The position numbers and the translations under genes were made by a program. Below, in pieces: positions 17,032-25,826 of a stretch of 64,000 nt of DNA. The notes under the pieces are model-generated. The model worked only from the letters and a program-made list of their open reading frames with translations, did no database searches and was not told the origin of the DNA. Source of the stretch: Microbacterium sp. Au-Mic1 (GTDB lineage Bacteria > Actinomycetota > Actinomycetes > Actinomycetales > Microbacteriaceae); contig NZ_JAJTTF010000009.1 of the NCBI RefSeq assembly GCF_021341785.1, positions 1 to 64,000 on the forward strand. The letters run 5' to 3'. How positions within the stretch are numbered: position 1 is the first letter of the stretch; each line of letters starts with the position of its first letter.

Positions 17032-17604
17032 ATGGGCGCACTCGACGAAGGCGTGCGGGTGACCGCTGCCGATGCGGCGACCTGGCGGGCCTGGCTCGCC
17101 GACAACCACGCCACCGCGACCGGTGCGTGGCTGGTACGACCGCGTCCGGGCAACGACGACGTGCACGTCGGCTATGAGGAGGCGATCCTGCAGGCGCTCT
17201 GCTTCGGGTGGATCGATGGGCCGGTGCGGAGCTTCGACGAGCGGATCGGCGGGCTGTGGTTCGCGCCGCGCCGGGCGTCCAGCGGCTGGGCCGCGACGAA
17301 CAAGGCACGGATCGCACTGCTCGAGGAGGCAGGGCTGCTCGAGGAGGCGGGCCTGCGCGCCATCGAGGTCGCCAAGGCCAACGGCGCCTGGACCGTGCTG
17401 GACGGCCCCGAAGCCGGCATCGAGCCGGACGATCTCACCGCCGCGCTCGACGCGTCACCCTCCGGACGCGCGGGGTGGGACGCCTTCCCGCCATCGGCGA
17501 AGAAGGTCGGCCTGACGCAGATCGCGATGGCGAAGCGGACCGAGACCCGGGCTGCGCGGATCGCGAAGATCGTGGCCGACGCGGCGGAGGGGAAGCGGCC
17601 ATGA
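17032..17604 (+). CDS. YdeI/OmpD-associated family protein
   Basis: A 190-residue protein of the YdeI/OmpD-associated (bacteriocin-protection) family, recognised from WRAWLADNH near the N-terminus, the YEEAILQALCFGWIDG motif (residues 44-60), FAPRRASSGWAATNK, and a C-terminal DAFPPSAKKVGL...RIAKIV segment. Its biochemical role is unknown. It probably forms an operon with the HAD gene before it and the short membrane gene that overlaps its stop codon. Confidence 0.85.
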   Translation: MGALDEGVRVTAADAATWRAWLADNHATATGAWLVRPRPGNDDVHVGYEEAILQALCFGWIDGPVRSFDERIGGLWFAPRRASSGWAATNKARIALLEEAGLLEEAGLRAIEVAKANGAWTVLDGPEAGIEPDDLTAALDASPSGRAGWDAFPPSAKKVGLTQIAMAKRTETRAARIAKIVADAAEGKRP

Positions 17605-17762
17605 CGTCGAATCCGATCATCTGGGTCGCCGCCGTCATCGCGCTCGGTACGCTGACCGCGTGGATCGTGCAGTTCGTGCGCAACCGCCGCGGCGGATCCG
17701 CCCGCGACCGTGGCGCGTGGTGGGAGGGTCCCTGGGACGAGGACGACGAGCGCCGCGGCTGA
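17601..17762 (+). CDS. 53-residue single-helix membrane protein
   Basis: The ATG overlaps the stop of the YdeI-like gene (ATGA). The product has one transmembrane helix (residues 6-27), a basic patch (RNRRGG) and an acidic, Trp-containing tail (WWEGPWDEDDE). The family is unknown. The coupled start and typical membrane-protein pattern suggest it is real. Confidence 0.6.
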   Translation: MTSNPIIWVAAVIALGTLTAWIVQFVRNRRGGSARDRGAWWEGPWDEDDERRG

Positions 17763-17765
17763 CGG

Positions 17766-19004
17766 TCAGTCGAGGGTGAGCGACGCGATCCCCGCGACCG
17801 GCTCCGGCAGACGGAGCGGACCGGATCCGGGCGTGATCGTGCCGAGGATCCGTGGGGCACGGGCTCCGGTCGCGCCCGGGAGCACGGCGGGGACGCCGTG
17901 CAGGGTGCACCAGCCGATGAGTGCGAAGAGGATCGCCTCCTTGGCATCGGCCGGGGCGCCCAGCGCGTCGGCGGAGACGACCTCGACGTCGTGGAGCGCG
18001 GCGCGCAGGCCGTCCATGACGACGGGGTTGTGCGCTCCGCCGCCCGACACGGCGAGGAAGGCGACGCCCCGCGCGGCGATGTCGCGGGCGACCGTGCGCA
18101 CCGTGAGCTCGGTGAGCGTGCGCACGAGGTCGGCGTCGGCGATCACGCGCCCCAGAGCTGCCAGGTGCTCCTGCACGTACCCCAGGTGGAAGTGCTCCTT
18201 GCCCGTGCTCTTGGGTGCGGGCAAGGCGTAGTACGGATCGTCCAGGAGCGCGGCGAGGAGCCCCTCGTCGACACGTCCCGCTGCGGCGATCCGGCCACCG
18301 GCGTCGTAGCCGCGCGGGTCGAGGCCGCGGTCCTGGACCACCGCGTCGATGAGCGCGTTCGCCGGACCGATGTCGTAGCCGAGCACCGGGCCGGATCCGA
18401 CCACGGTCGCGTTCGCGATGCCGCCCAGGTTGAGCGCGGCGGCAGTGCCGCCGGGCAGCGCGGAGTTCAGCGCGTCCCGCAGCAGGAGGTCGTCGAGGAG
18501 CGACACGAGCGGAGCGCCCTGCCCTCCGGCGGCGATGTCGCGGATCCGCACGTCGGAGACGACGGGAGCGCCGGTGCGCTCGGCGATCCACGCCGGCTGG
18601 CCGAGCTGGAGCGTGCCGCGGGCGCGCCCCTCCCCGTCGATCCAGTGGAACACGGTCTGGCCGTGCGAGCACACGGCATCCACACCACCCACCGCATCCG
18701 CGGCCTGCGCCGCGGCCTCTGCGAACGCCTGCCCGATCAGGGTGTCCAGCTCGCACACCTCGGCCAGGGTCGTGGCGGCGGGAGGCAGCGCGGCGACGAG
18801 GCGGGCGCGCAGCTCAGGCGCGTACGGGGTCTCGGCCGTGTGCAGCACGGTGCCGCGCAACGTGCCGCGCAACGCGACGCCGGGCGCGGCGGACTCGTCC
18901 GGTGCGACGCCGCGCGAGTCGTCACCGCCGTCGAAGCGGAACTCCACGACGGCCACGTCGATCCCGTCGTGCGACGTGCCGGACTGCAGGCCCAGGATCC
19001 GCAT
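17766..19004 (-). CDS. anmK: Anhydro-N-acetylmuramic acid kinase
   Basis: A 412-residue kinase. The N-terminus [20 protein letters not shown] is the AnmK signature (SGTSxDGID). [32 protein letters not shown] and [13 protein letters not shown] follow in the family's order. It cleaves and phosphorylates 1,6-anhydro-MurNAc to MurNAc-6-phosphate in cell-wall recycling. The ATG is two bases after the stop of the upstream ROK kinase, so the two form an operon. A much longer upstream open frame is a shadow of the ROK gene. Confidence 0.93.
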   Translation of the reverse strand: MRILGLQSGTSHDGIDVAVVEFRFDGGDDSRGVAPDESAAPGVALRGTLRGTVLHTAETPYAPELRARLVAALPPAATTLAEVCELDTLIGQAFAEAAAQAADAVGGVDAVCSHGQTVFHWIDGEGRARGTLQLGQPAWIAERTGAPVVSDVRIRDIAAGGQGAPLVSLLDDLLLRDALNSALPGGTAAALNLGGIANATVVGSGPVLGYDIGPANALIDAVVQDRGLDPRGYDAGGRIAAAGRVDEGLLAALLDDPYYALPAPKSTGKEHFHLGYVQEHLAALGRVIADADLVRTLTELTVRTVARDIAARGVAFLAVSGGGAHNPVVMDGLRAALHDVEVVSADALGAPADAKEAILFALIGWCTLHGVPAVLPGATGARAPRILGTITPGSGPLRLPEPVAGIASLTLD

Positions 19005-19006
19005 GA

Positions 19007-19930
19007 CTACGGCAGCACGAGCGCCGCGGCGCCGATGAGCGGCCCCTCGTCGCCGAGCCCGGAGCGCACGACACGCGTGCGGCGGGAGTAGTCGTGCTGC
19101 GCGCTCGCGGTGAGCGCCGCCTGGACGAGGTCGATGTAGTCGTCGGCGACGCGGGAGAAGCCACCGCCGATCGCGACGACCTCCAGATCCACGAGCGTCG
19201 AGGCGTCGGCGAGCGCCATGCCCACCGTGCGGGCGGAGCGTTCGATGGCGGCACGTGCGATGGCATCGCCCGCCTTCGCATCGCGGGCCAGGTCCTCGCC
19301 CTGCTGCCCCGTCCATCCCTGCGTGCGGGCCCAGGCCACGCTCGCGGGGCCGGAGGCGACCTGCTCGACCGTGAGCTCGGGTGTCGCGTGCACCTGGCCG
19401 AGATGGCCGGCGTTCCCGGACGAGCCGGGCAGGTAGCGGCCGTCCACGACGAACCCTCCGCCGACGCCGGTCGACACCACGATCGAGAGCGATGCGACCG
19501 CTCCGCGCGCGGCGCCGTAGCGGGACTCGGCGAGCGCGAGGCAGCCGCCGTCATGGGCGAGCACGGTCTCGACCGGAGCGCCGTGCACCGCCTCGGCAGC
19601 GGTCCGCACGGCGTCGCGCAGCCCGAAGCCGTGCGCGGCGGGCATGTTCACGGGAACGATCGTGCCCTGCACGCGATCCACGGGGCCGGCACTGCCGATG
19701 CCGGCGCCGACCAGCTCGTCCTCGGATCCGCGACTGGCGAGAGCGTGCGCGACGACCGCGTCGATCGCGGCACGCAGCGAGTCGGACGTCGCATCGGGTC
19801 CGGTCGGGCGGCGGCTGCGCGTGCCGTCGACGACGGTCCCGTCGGCGCGCACCAGGGCAGCCTCGAGCTTGGTCCCGCCCACGTCGACGGCGAGCGCGAC
19901 CCGGGGGTCTGCGGATCCGGATCCGGTCAT
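19007..19930 (-). CDS. ROK-family sugar kinase / N-acetylglucosamine-type kinase
   Basis: A 307-residue ROK protein. The ATP motif is [14 protein letters not shown] (residues 13-26), the catalytic Asp lies in [12 protein letters not shown], and [12 protein letters not shown] follows. The usual ROK zinc motif (CxCGxxGC after the GH) is absent: the segment reads [16 protein letters not shown], with no cysteines. The operon with anmK suggests an amino-sugar substrate such as GlcNAc or MurNAc, but this is inference. The ATG at 19930 lies in a GGATCC-rich stretch. Confidence 0.85.
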   Translation of the reverse strand: MTGSGSADPRVALAVDVGGTKLEAALVRADGTVVDGTRSRRPTGPDATSDSLRAAIDAVVAHALASRGSEDELVGAGIGSAGPVDRVQGTIVPVNMPAAHGFGLRDAVRTAAEAVHGAPVETVLAHDGGCLALAESRYGAARGAVASLSIVVSTGVGGGFVVDGRYLPGSSGNAGHLGQVHATPELTVEQVASGPASVAWARTQGWTGQQGEDLARDAKAGDAIARAAIERSARTVGMALADASTLVDLEVVAIGGGFSRVADDYIDLVQAALTASAQHDYSRRTRVVRSGLGDEGPLIGAAALVLP

Positions 19931-20063
19931 GCGATGCTCCTGATGTCGGGGACGGATGCACGATCCAGGGACGGATGCAGGATGGAATCGGGGATCCGAT
20001 CATGCAGACGTCGCAACGTCGTGCAGACGTCGCGGAGAGCCGCGGCCGAGGTCGCGGCGTCGG

Positions 20064-20639
20064 TCACTGCGGGTCGAGCCCGAGGTCGTCGAGGTCGATC
20101 GCGGCGAGCCACTGCAGACCGGCGGCCTCGATCGCGGCCTGCGCGCCGGTCTTGCGGTCGACGATCGAGATCACGGCGACCGGCTCGGCGCCCGCGGCAC
20201 GCAGCACCTCGACGGCCTTGAGCGGGGAACCGCCCGTGGTCGACGTGTCCTCGACCACCACGACGCGCTTGCCCGTGACATCCGCGCCCTCGATCTGGCG
20301 GCCGCGGCCGTGGTCCTTGGGCTCCTTGCGCACCACGAAGGCGTCGACCGGGGATCCGGCACGCACCGACTCGTGCATCACCGCATTGGCGATCGGGTCG
20401 GCGCCCAGAGTGAGGCCCCCGACGGCGGCGATGCCGTCGAGACCCTGCATGAGGTCGAGGACGATGCGGCCGATCGCGGGCGCTGCGCGGTGGTCGAGCG
20501 TGAGGCGACGCATGTCGACGTAGTAGGTGGCCTGCTTGCCGCTGGCCAGAGTGAAGTCTCCGTGGAACACCGCCTCATCCTTGATCAGAGCGATGAGAGC
20601 CTGGCGGTCGGCTTCGAGTTCGGGGGTGCTGAGCGTCAC
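20064..20639 (-). CDS. pyrE: Orotate phosphoribosyltransferase
   Basis: A 191-residue PRTase. The PRPP-binding motif is VVVVEDTSTTGGS (about residues 125-137), preceded by FVVRKEPKDHGRGR, the flexible catalytic loop. FTLASGKQATYYVDMR is the conserved N-terminal substrate loop of PyrE. It makes OMP from orotate and PRPP in pyrimidine synthesis. It starts at a GTG with a TAGACT box six bases upstream. Confidence 0.94.
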   Translation of the reverse strand: MTLSTPELEADRQALIALIKDEAVFHGDFTLASGKQATYYVDMRRLTLDHRAAPAIGRIVLDLMQGLDGIAAVGGLTLGADPIANAVMHESVRAGSPVDAFVVRKEPKDHGRGRQIEGADVTGKRVVVVEDTSTTGGSPLKAVEVLRAAGAEPVAVISIVDRKTGAQAAIEAAGLQWLAAIDLDDLGLDPQ

Positions 20640-20645
20640 GACTCA

Positions 20646-20651
20646 AGTCTA
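20646..20651 (-). promoter_or_regulatory. -10 box TAGACT of a leaderless promoter (pyrE)
   Basis: On the minus strand TAGACT ends six bases before the GTG at 20639. Confidence 0.55.
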
Positions 20652-20672
20652 CGATCGTGCCCCTCACTGTGC

Positions 20673-20770
20673 CGAGCCACCCCTCTGCACCCGAGCCACC
20701 GCCTTGCGCCCGGTGTGGAAGGGGGTGGCTCGCGCGGAAGGGGGTGGCTCGCGCGGAACGGGGTGGCTCG
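20673..20770. repeat. Iterated palindrome: two forward and three inverted copies of CGAGCCACC
   Basis: CGAGCCACC occurs at 20673 and 20692, and its complement GGTGGCTCG at about 20724, 20743 and 20762 (the last two units are 19 bp apart with GCGCGGAA spacers). The array can fold into several alternative hairpins. It lies between divergent pyrE and the PEBP gene. Confidence 0.75.
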
Positions 20771-20860
20771 CGATCTTGGCCCCGACTCCGGGCGGTGAAA
20801 GGATGAGGGCACCCGCGTCGCCGGCGACCGATGCCGCGGCGCCCGTGGATGGAGGTCCGC

Positions 20861-21403
20861 ATGCTCGACGTCGACACCTACGCCGCTCTCGCCCGGCTCA
20901 AGCCGGTGCCTCCGCTGGAGTTGAGCAGCCCCGACTTCGACGCGGACGGGCCGTTGCCGGTCTGGGCCTGGTCCGAGTCCCGCGGCGGGGACGACCGCTC
21001 CCCCGGCCTGGTGTGGGGCGAGCCGCCGGCCGGCACGAAGAGCTTCGCCCTCTCGATCTACGACCCCGATGCCCCGACCGGATCCGGCTTCTGGCACTGG
21101 GCGGTCGCGAACATCCCGGTCGACGTGCGTTCTCTCCCCGCGGGCGCCGGCGACGGCGAGCCCGGATCCCTTCCCGCGCAGGCGATCACCCTGCCGAACG
21201 AGGCGCGCCTGCAGCGCTACATCGGCGCCGCACCGCCCGCCGGCACGGGCGCGCACCGCTACGTCATCACGGTCGACGCGCTGGACATCGAGGAGATCGA
21301 TCTGGACGGCGACGAGACGCCCGCCTACCTCGGGTTCAATCGGCACTTCCACGTGCTGGCGCGGGGGATCCTGGTCGGGACGGCGGACCCCTCGGAGCAC
21401 TGA
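20861..21403 (+). CDS. YbhB/YbcL-family PEBP-like protein
   Basis: A 180-residue member of the phosphatidylethanolamine-binding protein superfamily (bacterial YbhB/YbcL branch). The PEBP core signatures are visible: SLSIYDPDAPTGSGFWHWAVANIP (in pieces; DPDAP and the HW pair form the anion pocket) and GAHRYVITVDAL. Bacterial members have no firmly known role. The ATG at 20861 is chosen because GGAGG lies seven bases upstream; the frame opens earlier at 20831. Confidence 0.85.
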   Translation: MLDVDTYAALARLKPVPPLELSSPDFDADGPLPVWAWSESRGGDDRSPGLVWGEPPAGTKSFALSIYDPDAPTGSGFWHWAVANIPVDVRSLPAGAGDGEPGSLPAQAITLPNEARLQRYIGAAPPAGTGAHRYVITVDALDIEEIDLDGDETPAYLGFNRHFHVLARGILVGTADPSEH

Positions 21404-21437
21404 ACACCCCAGATGGGATACCAATTTTCACCTGGGT

Positions 21438-21507
21438 ATTTCGAGATGTGGAACTTAAGCTTCACATTGTGGTAATCTCGCCGCGAAGGTAATCTCGACA
21501 TCGAGAT
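21438..21507 (+). promoter_or_regulatory. ATCTCGA-type operator cluster upstream of the GlcG-like/glcB genes
   Basis: A perfect inverted repeat ATCTCGA-CA-TCGAGAT lies at 21492-21507. Further half-sites are TCGAGAT at 21441 and GGTAATCTCG at 21471 and 21488. The AT-rich stretch between also holds TGTGGAA...TTCACA. This looks like a regulator site for glyoxylate-use genes (IclR/GntR-type regulators are candidates by analogy). The regulator is not in the window as far as I can tell. Confidence 0.5.
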
Positions 21508-21529
21508 AAATCACGCCGAGGAGACGCCG

Positions 21530-21961
21530 ATGTCCACACACCGACAGACCGTCACGATCACGTACGAGACGGCCGCGCGCGCCGTGGCGCTCGCCCTGGA
21601 GATCGGCGCCGAGCGCGGCCTGCCCACCGTGGCCGCCGTCGCGGATCCGTCGATGACCCTCATCGCGTACGGCATGGCCGACGGCTCCACCCCGCACAGC
21701 GCCGACACCTCGCAGCGCAAGGCGAAGAGCAGCGCCTCGATCCGCCGCCGCACCGGACAGATCGCCGAGGCCCTCTCTGCGACGCTGCCCCTCGGCACGG
21801 GCGGCACCATGACCACGATCGACGGGGGCGTGCCGATCTTCTTCGGCGAGCTCCACGTCGGCGGACTCGGCATCGCCGGTGGTCCGCCCGCGCTCGACGC
21901 GGAGATCGCACTGGAAACCCTCAAGCGCCTCGGCGCCCGCACAGAAGGAATGGAACTATGA
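21530..21961 (+). CDS. GlcG/HbpS-family protein
   Basis: A 143-residue protein with the GlcG/HbpS fold: [22 protein letters not shown] in the first half, [13 protein letters not shown] in the middle, then GGVPIFFG and LGIAGGPP. GlcG-like proteins lie in glycolate operons and HbpS binds haem; here the role is not established. The GGAG before the ATG supports the start, and the stop overlaps the malate synthase start (ATGA). Pairing with malate synthase G points to glycolate/glyoxylate metabolism. Confidence 0.85.
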   Translation: MSTHRQTVTITYETAARAVALALEIGAERGLPTVAAVADPSMTLIAYGMADGSTPHSADTSQRKAKSSASIRRRTGQIAEALSATLPLGTGGTMTTIDGGVPIFFGELHVGGLGIAGGPPALDAEIALETLKRLGARTEGMEL

Positions 21962-24147
21962 CCTCGTACCTCTCCCGCGCAGACCTGTCGGTCGCCGCGC
22001 CGATCGTCGAGTTCGCTGAAGCGTCGCTTGCCGATTCCGGTCGCGACGCCACGGCGTTCTGGGCGGGCGTGAGCGAGATCGTCCACGACCTGGTGCCGCG
22101 CAACGCCGCGCTGCTCGCCCGGCGCGACGAGCTGCAGCGGCAGATCGACGAGTACCACCGGCAGAACCCGGGTCAGCCGGATCCGGCCGCCTACCGTGCC
22201 TTCCTCACCGAGATCGGCTACCTCGTCCCGGTCCCCGAGCAGGTCACCGTCACCACGGAGAACGTCGACCCCGAGATCGCCACGATGGCGGGCGCGCAGC
22301 TCGTCGTCCCGCTGCTGAACGCCCGCTTCGCCCTGAACGCCGCCAACGCCCGCTGGGGCTCGCTGTACGACGCGCTGTACGGCACCGACGCGATCGAGCG
22401 CACTGGCGAGCTCGCCCCGGGCAAGGAGTTCAACCCCGCCCGCGCGGCGGCGGTGGTCTCCTTCGGTCGCGAGCTGCTCGACGAGATCGCCCCGCTGGCC
22501 GAGGGCTCGCACAGGGACGCCACCGCCTACCGCGTCGACGCCGACGGACTCGTCGTGGTGACTGCGACCGGCGATCGCCGCCTCACGGATCCGGACCGCT
22601 TCGTCGGATACACCGGCGAGGCCGACGCCCCCGACACGGTGCTGCTGGTGCAGAACGGCCTGCACGCCGAGATCCTCGTCGACCGCTCCGGCCCCATCGG
22701 CCGCACCGACGCCGCCGGCGTGCAGGACATCATCCTGGAGTCGGCGCTCACCGCGATCCTCGACCTGGAGGACTCGGTCGCCGCCGTCGACGGTGACGAC
22801 AAGGCGCTCGGCTACCGCAACTGGCGCGGCTTCATGGACGGCACGCTCACCGAGACCGTGACCAAGGGCGGCAAGACGTTCACCCGCTCCCTCGCGGCGG
22901 ACCGCGTGTACCGCACCGCCGACGGCGGCGAGGTGACTCTGCCCGGCCGCGCCGTGCTGTTCGTCCGCAACGTGGGTCACCTGATGCGCACGCCCGCCGT
23001 GCTCGACCGCAACGGCGACGAGGTCTTCGAGGGCATCGTCGACGCGATCATGACCGCACTCGGATCCCTTCCCGAGCTCGAGGGTGCGAACAAGGGCACC
23101 AACTCGCGCACCGGATCCATGTACATCGTGAAGCCGAAGATGCACGGCCCCGAGGAGGTCGCCTTCGCGGCGGAGCTGTTCGGCCGCGTCGAGACGCTGC
23201 TGGGACTGCCCGCCCGCACCATGAAGGTCGGCATCATGGACGAGGAGCGGCGCACGTCGGCGAACCTCGCCGCGTCGATCGCCGCCGCGAGCGACCGCGT
23301 CGTGTTCATCAACACCGGATTCCTGGACCGCACCGGCGACGAGATCCACACGTCCCTGCACGCCGGCCCTTTCCTGCCGAAGGCCGGGATCAAGGCGCAG
23401 CCGTTCATGCAGGCCTACGAGGACCGCAACGTCGCGATCGGCGTCGCGAGCGGCCTGACCGGGCACGCCCAGATCGGCAAGGGCATGTGGGCCGAGCCCG
23501 ATCTCATGCACGACATGCTGCAGAAGAAGATCGCGCACCCGCTCTCCGGCGCCTCGACCGCCTGGGTGCCGTCGCCTACGGCCGCAACGCTGCACGCCCT
23601 GCACTACCACCAGGTCGACGCGTTCGCCGCGCGCGCGGCACTGCCCCAGGTGTCCGCCGAGGCGCTGGACCGCCTGCTCGTGCCGCCGCTCGCCGCCGAG
23701 GGCGATCTCACCCCCGAGATCGTCGCGACCGAGGTCGACAACAACGTGCAATCGATCCTCGGATACGTGGTGCGCTGGATCGACCAGGGCATCGGCGTCT
23801 CCAAGGTGCCGGACATCCACGACGTCGGCCTCATGGAGGACCGCGCCACGCTGCGCATCTCGAGCCAGCTGCTCGCGAACTGGCTGCAGCACGGCGTGAT
23901 CAGCGAGGAACAGGTCGACGACAGCCTGCGCCGCCTCGCCGTGGTCGTGGACGCGCAGAACGCCGGCGATGAGAATTACGAGCCGCTCGCGTTCGCCGAG
24001 GGCTCCGAGCCCGGCATCGCGTACACCGCGGCCCGTCGTCTGATCACCGAGGGCGCCGCGCAGCCCAGCGGCTACACCGAGCCGCTGCTGCACGGCCTGC
24101 GCCGCGAGAAGAAGGCCGAGCAGGCCGCCCGGGTCGCCCAGGTCTGA
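21958..24147 (+). CDS. glcB: Malate synthase G
   Basis: 729 residues, the usual length of the single-chain G isoform (about 720). It condenses glyoxylate with acetyl-CoA to give malate. Family hallmarks are [35 protein letters not shown], and [26 protein letters not shown] in pieces, which build the Mg2+/glyoxylate site. It is coupled to the GlcG-like gene by a 4-bp overlap. Glyoxylate could come from glycolate or from the allantoin pathway encoded at 58-64 kb; that link is inference. Confidence 0.96.
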   Translation: MTSYLSRADLSVAAPIVEFAEASLADSGRDATAFWAGVSEIVHDLVPRNAALLARRDELQRQIDEYHRQNPGQPDPAAYRAFLTEIGYLVPVPEQVTVTTENVDPEIATMAGAQLVVPLLNARFALNAANARWGSLYDALYGTDAIERTGELAPGKEFNPARAAAVVSFGRELLDEIAPLAEGSHRDATAYRVDADGLVVVTATGDRRLTDPDRFVGYTGEADAPDTVLLVQNGLHAEILVDRSGPIGRTDAAGVQDIILESALTAILDLEDSVAAVDGDDKALGYRNWRGFMDGTLTETVTKGGKTFTRSLAADRVYRTADGGEVTLPGRAVLFVRNVGHLMRTPAVLDRNGDEVFEGIVDAIMTALGSLPELEGANKGTNSRTGSMYIVKPKMHGPEEVAFAAELFGRVETLLGLPARTMKVGIMDEERRTSANLAASIAAASDRVVFINTGFLDRTGDEIHTSLHAGPFLPKAGIKAQPFMQAYEDRNVAIGVASGLTGHAQIGKGMWAEPDLMHDMLQKKIAHPLSGASTAWVPSPTAATLHALHYHQVDAFAARAALPQVSAEALDRLLVPPLAAEGDLTPEIVATEVDNNVQSILGYVVRWIDQGIGVSKVPDIHDVGLMEDRATLRISSQLLANWLQHGVISEEQVDDSLRRLAVVVDAQNAGDENYEPLAFAEGSEPGIAYTAARRLITEGAAQPSGYTEPLLHGLRREKKAEQAARVAQV

Positions 24148-24168
24148 TCCGCTTCTTCGTTTCGAAGA

Positions 24169-24211
24169 GCGCAAATGGCTGCATCCACGGTCTGGATGCA
24201 GCCATTTGCGC
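24169..24211. terminator. 19-bp perfect stem between convergent genes
   Basis: GCGCAAATGGCTGCATCCA (24169-24187) pairs exactly with 24193-24211 around the loop CGGTC. It sits 21 bases past the malate synthase stop and 25 before the end of the convergent gene. It is likely a bidirectional terminator, although AT-rich inside and without a T-run. Confidence 0.65.
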
Positions 24212-24236
24212 GCTTTGAACGGCGGCAGCCGGCCGG

Positions 24237-24764
24237 TCAGGAACGAGCGTGCGTGTAGACGGCACGCCAGACGCGGTCGAAACCCTCCTCGTCCAGCGCA
24301 CCGGACCGGTAGGCGAGGCTCGCACCCAGCATCGCGTCGGCGAGCGCATCCAGCCGGCGCCGGGCGTCGTGGTCCGGTCCGTAGGCGAGCAGGGCTGAGC
24401 CGCAGGCGGAGACCCGCGCCGCGCCCCGCCTGACAGCGCGAGTGCGGCGGGCGAGCAGCAGGCCGACGACGACCGCGACCGCCGCGATCGCCAGGATGGC
24501 GGCCATCGGCGAGACGCCGGCCGCCGCGAACCCGATCCAGGCGAGCAGCGCCCCGCCGGCAGCGACCGCGCCGTAGGTCCGGGAGGCCTCGGCCCAGCGC
24601 CGATCGCGCTCCGGGGCGTCCGGCGAGTAGATGACGAGCTCGCTCGACACGACGCCGTATCGGCTGACCGCGCGCGACAGGTAGCCCCAGGATGGCCGGG
24701 CGCGCCGTGCCGTGCCGGCCGTGTGCCCGTGCCGCGAGGGCGTGAACCGCTGTTCGATGACCAT
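24237..24764 (-). CDS. Small membrane protein, unknown (possibly DUF6611-like)
   Basis: 175 residues. A basic N-terminus (residues 1-35; HGHTAGTARRARP) is followed by WGYLSRAVSRYGVV, a polar stretch, two hydrophobic helices (about 75-115, with GVSPMAAILAIAAVAVVVG in the second) and a C-terminal helical domain ending DRVWRAVYTHARS. I cannot place it with confidence. The start MVIEQRF at 24764 is the most likely; the frame is open far upstream only because of antisense coding. Confidence 0.65.
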   Translation of the reverse strand: MVIEQRFTPSRHGHTAGTARRARPSWGYLSRAVSRYGVVSSELVIYSPDAPERDRRWAEASRTYGAVAAGGALLAWIGFAAAGVSPMAAILAIAAVAVVVGLLLARRTRAVRRGAARVSACGSALLAYGPDHDARRRLDALADAMLGASLAYRSGALDEEGFDRVWRAVYTHARS

Positions 24765-24870
24765 GACTCCACCCTGCGACGCCGGTCGCAGCCGGGAGCC
24801 GTTTCCTACGGAATGCAAACGGGAGCGGGCCGGATCTCTGCGCTTCCCGCACGGTGGGGCTTCAGAACGT

Positions 24871-24929
24871 TTCGAGGAGCAAAATCTGCTCTCAGACCCG
24901 TCGGAACGCAGCAAACAATGCTCCTCGAA
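24871..24929. repeat. 11-bp inverted repeat TTCGAGGAGCA between divergent genes
   Basis: TTCGAGGAGCA (24871-24881) and its exact complement (24919-24929) enclose 37 bases that pair partially (CTGCT against AGCAA/GCAGC). It lies between the divergent membrane-protein gene and xthA. It may be an operator or another palindromic element. Confidence 0.55.
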
Positions 24930-24968
24930 CCTGCGTCGCCGCGAAACGGCGATGTCGCCGCCCGCCCG

Positions 24969-24974
24969 TAGGCT
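24969..24974 (+). promoter_or_regulatory. -10 box TAGGCT of a leaderless promoter (xthA)
   Basis: TAGGCT ends six bases before the ATG at 24981. Confidence 0.55.
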
Positions 24975-24980
24975 GGTTCC

Positions 24981-25826
24981 ATGCGCCTGGCCACCTGGAA
25001 CGTCAACTCCATCCGCACCCGCGTCGCCCGCACCGTCGAGTTCGCCGTGCGCGAGGACATCGACGTGCTCGCGATGCAGGAGATCAAGTGCAAGCCGGAG
25101 CAGTTCCCGTATGCGCCGTTCGAGGAGGCCGGCTACCACGTCGAGGTGCACGGCCTGAATCAGTGGAACGGCGTCGCGATCGCGAGCCGCGAGCCGATGA
25201 GCGATGTGCGCACCGCGTTCGATGGCATGCCCGGGTTCGCCAAGGGCCACGAGGGCCCCGATGCGCCTCAGGAGGCGCGGGCGATCGGCGCGATCGTCAA
25301 CGGCGTGCGCGTGTGGAGCCTGTACGTGCCCAACGGCCGCTCGCTCGACGACCCGCACCTCGCCTACAAGCTGCACTGGCTCGATGCCCTGCGCACCGCG
25401 ACCGCGGCCGAGCTCGCCGCGACGCCCGGCCTGCCGCTCGCCCTCGTCGGCGACTTCAACATCATCCCGTTCGACCACGACAACGGGGATCCGGACATCG
25501 TCGTCGGCAGGTCCACTCACGTCTCCCCTGAGGAACGCGCGGCGTTCTTCGCTCTGGAGTCGGCGGGCGTGCACGACGTCGTGCGCCCGCTGCTGCCCGA
25601 GGGGTACACCTACTGGGACTACCAGCGCCTGAAGTTCCCTCGCAACGAGGGCATCCGGATCGACTTCGTGCTCGGATCCGAGGCCTTCGGCGACGCCGTG
25701 AAGGGCGCCTCGATCCACCGCAACGAGCGCAAGGGCGAGCAGCCCAGCGATCACGTGCCGGTGGTCGTCGACCTCGAGCTCGGCGCCGCCGAGGAGGACG
25801 ACGACATGCCCATGATCTTCGCCTGA
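24981..25826 (+). CDS. xthA: Exodeoxyribonuclease III
   Basis: A 281-residue AP endonuclease/3'-5' exonuclease of the ExoIII family. Asn7 in TWNVNSIR and Glu34 in MQEIKC are the metal ligands. GDFNI (about residue 156) and SDHVPVVVDL (about 256) complete the active site. It cuts at abasic sites in base-excision repair. The stop codon overlaps the ATG of the HAD gene, so the two are coupled. Confidence 0.94.
   Translation: MRLATWNVNSIRTRVARTVEFAVREDIDVLAMQEIKCKPEQFPYAPFEEAGYHVEVHGLNQWNGVAIASREPMSDVRTAFDGMPGFAKGHEGPDAPQEARAIGAIVNGVRVWSLYVPNGRSLDDPHLAYKLHWLDALRTATAAELAATPGLPLALVGDFNIIPFDHDNGDPDIVVGRSTHVSPEERAAFFALESAGVHDVVRPLLPEGYTYWDYQRLKFPRNEGIRIDFVLGSEAFGDAVKGASIHRNERKGEQPSDHVPVVVDLELGAAEEDDDMPMIFA

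Noticed and set aside
21511..24852. 1113-codon leftward open frame over malate synthase
   Set aside because: Antisense shadow of a well-conserved gene; high-GC codon bias keeps it open.
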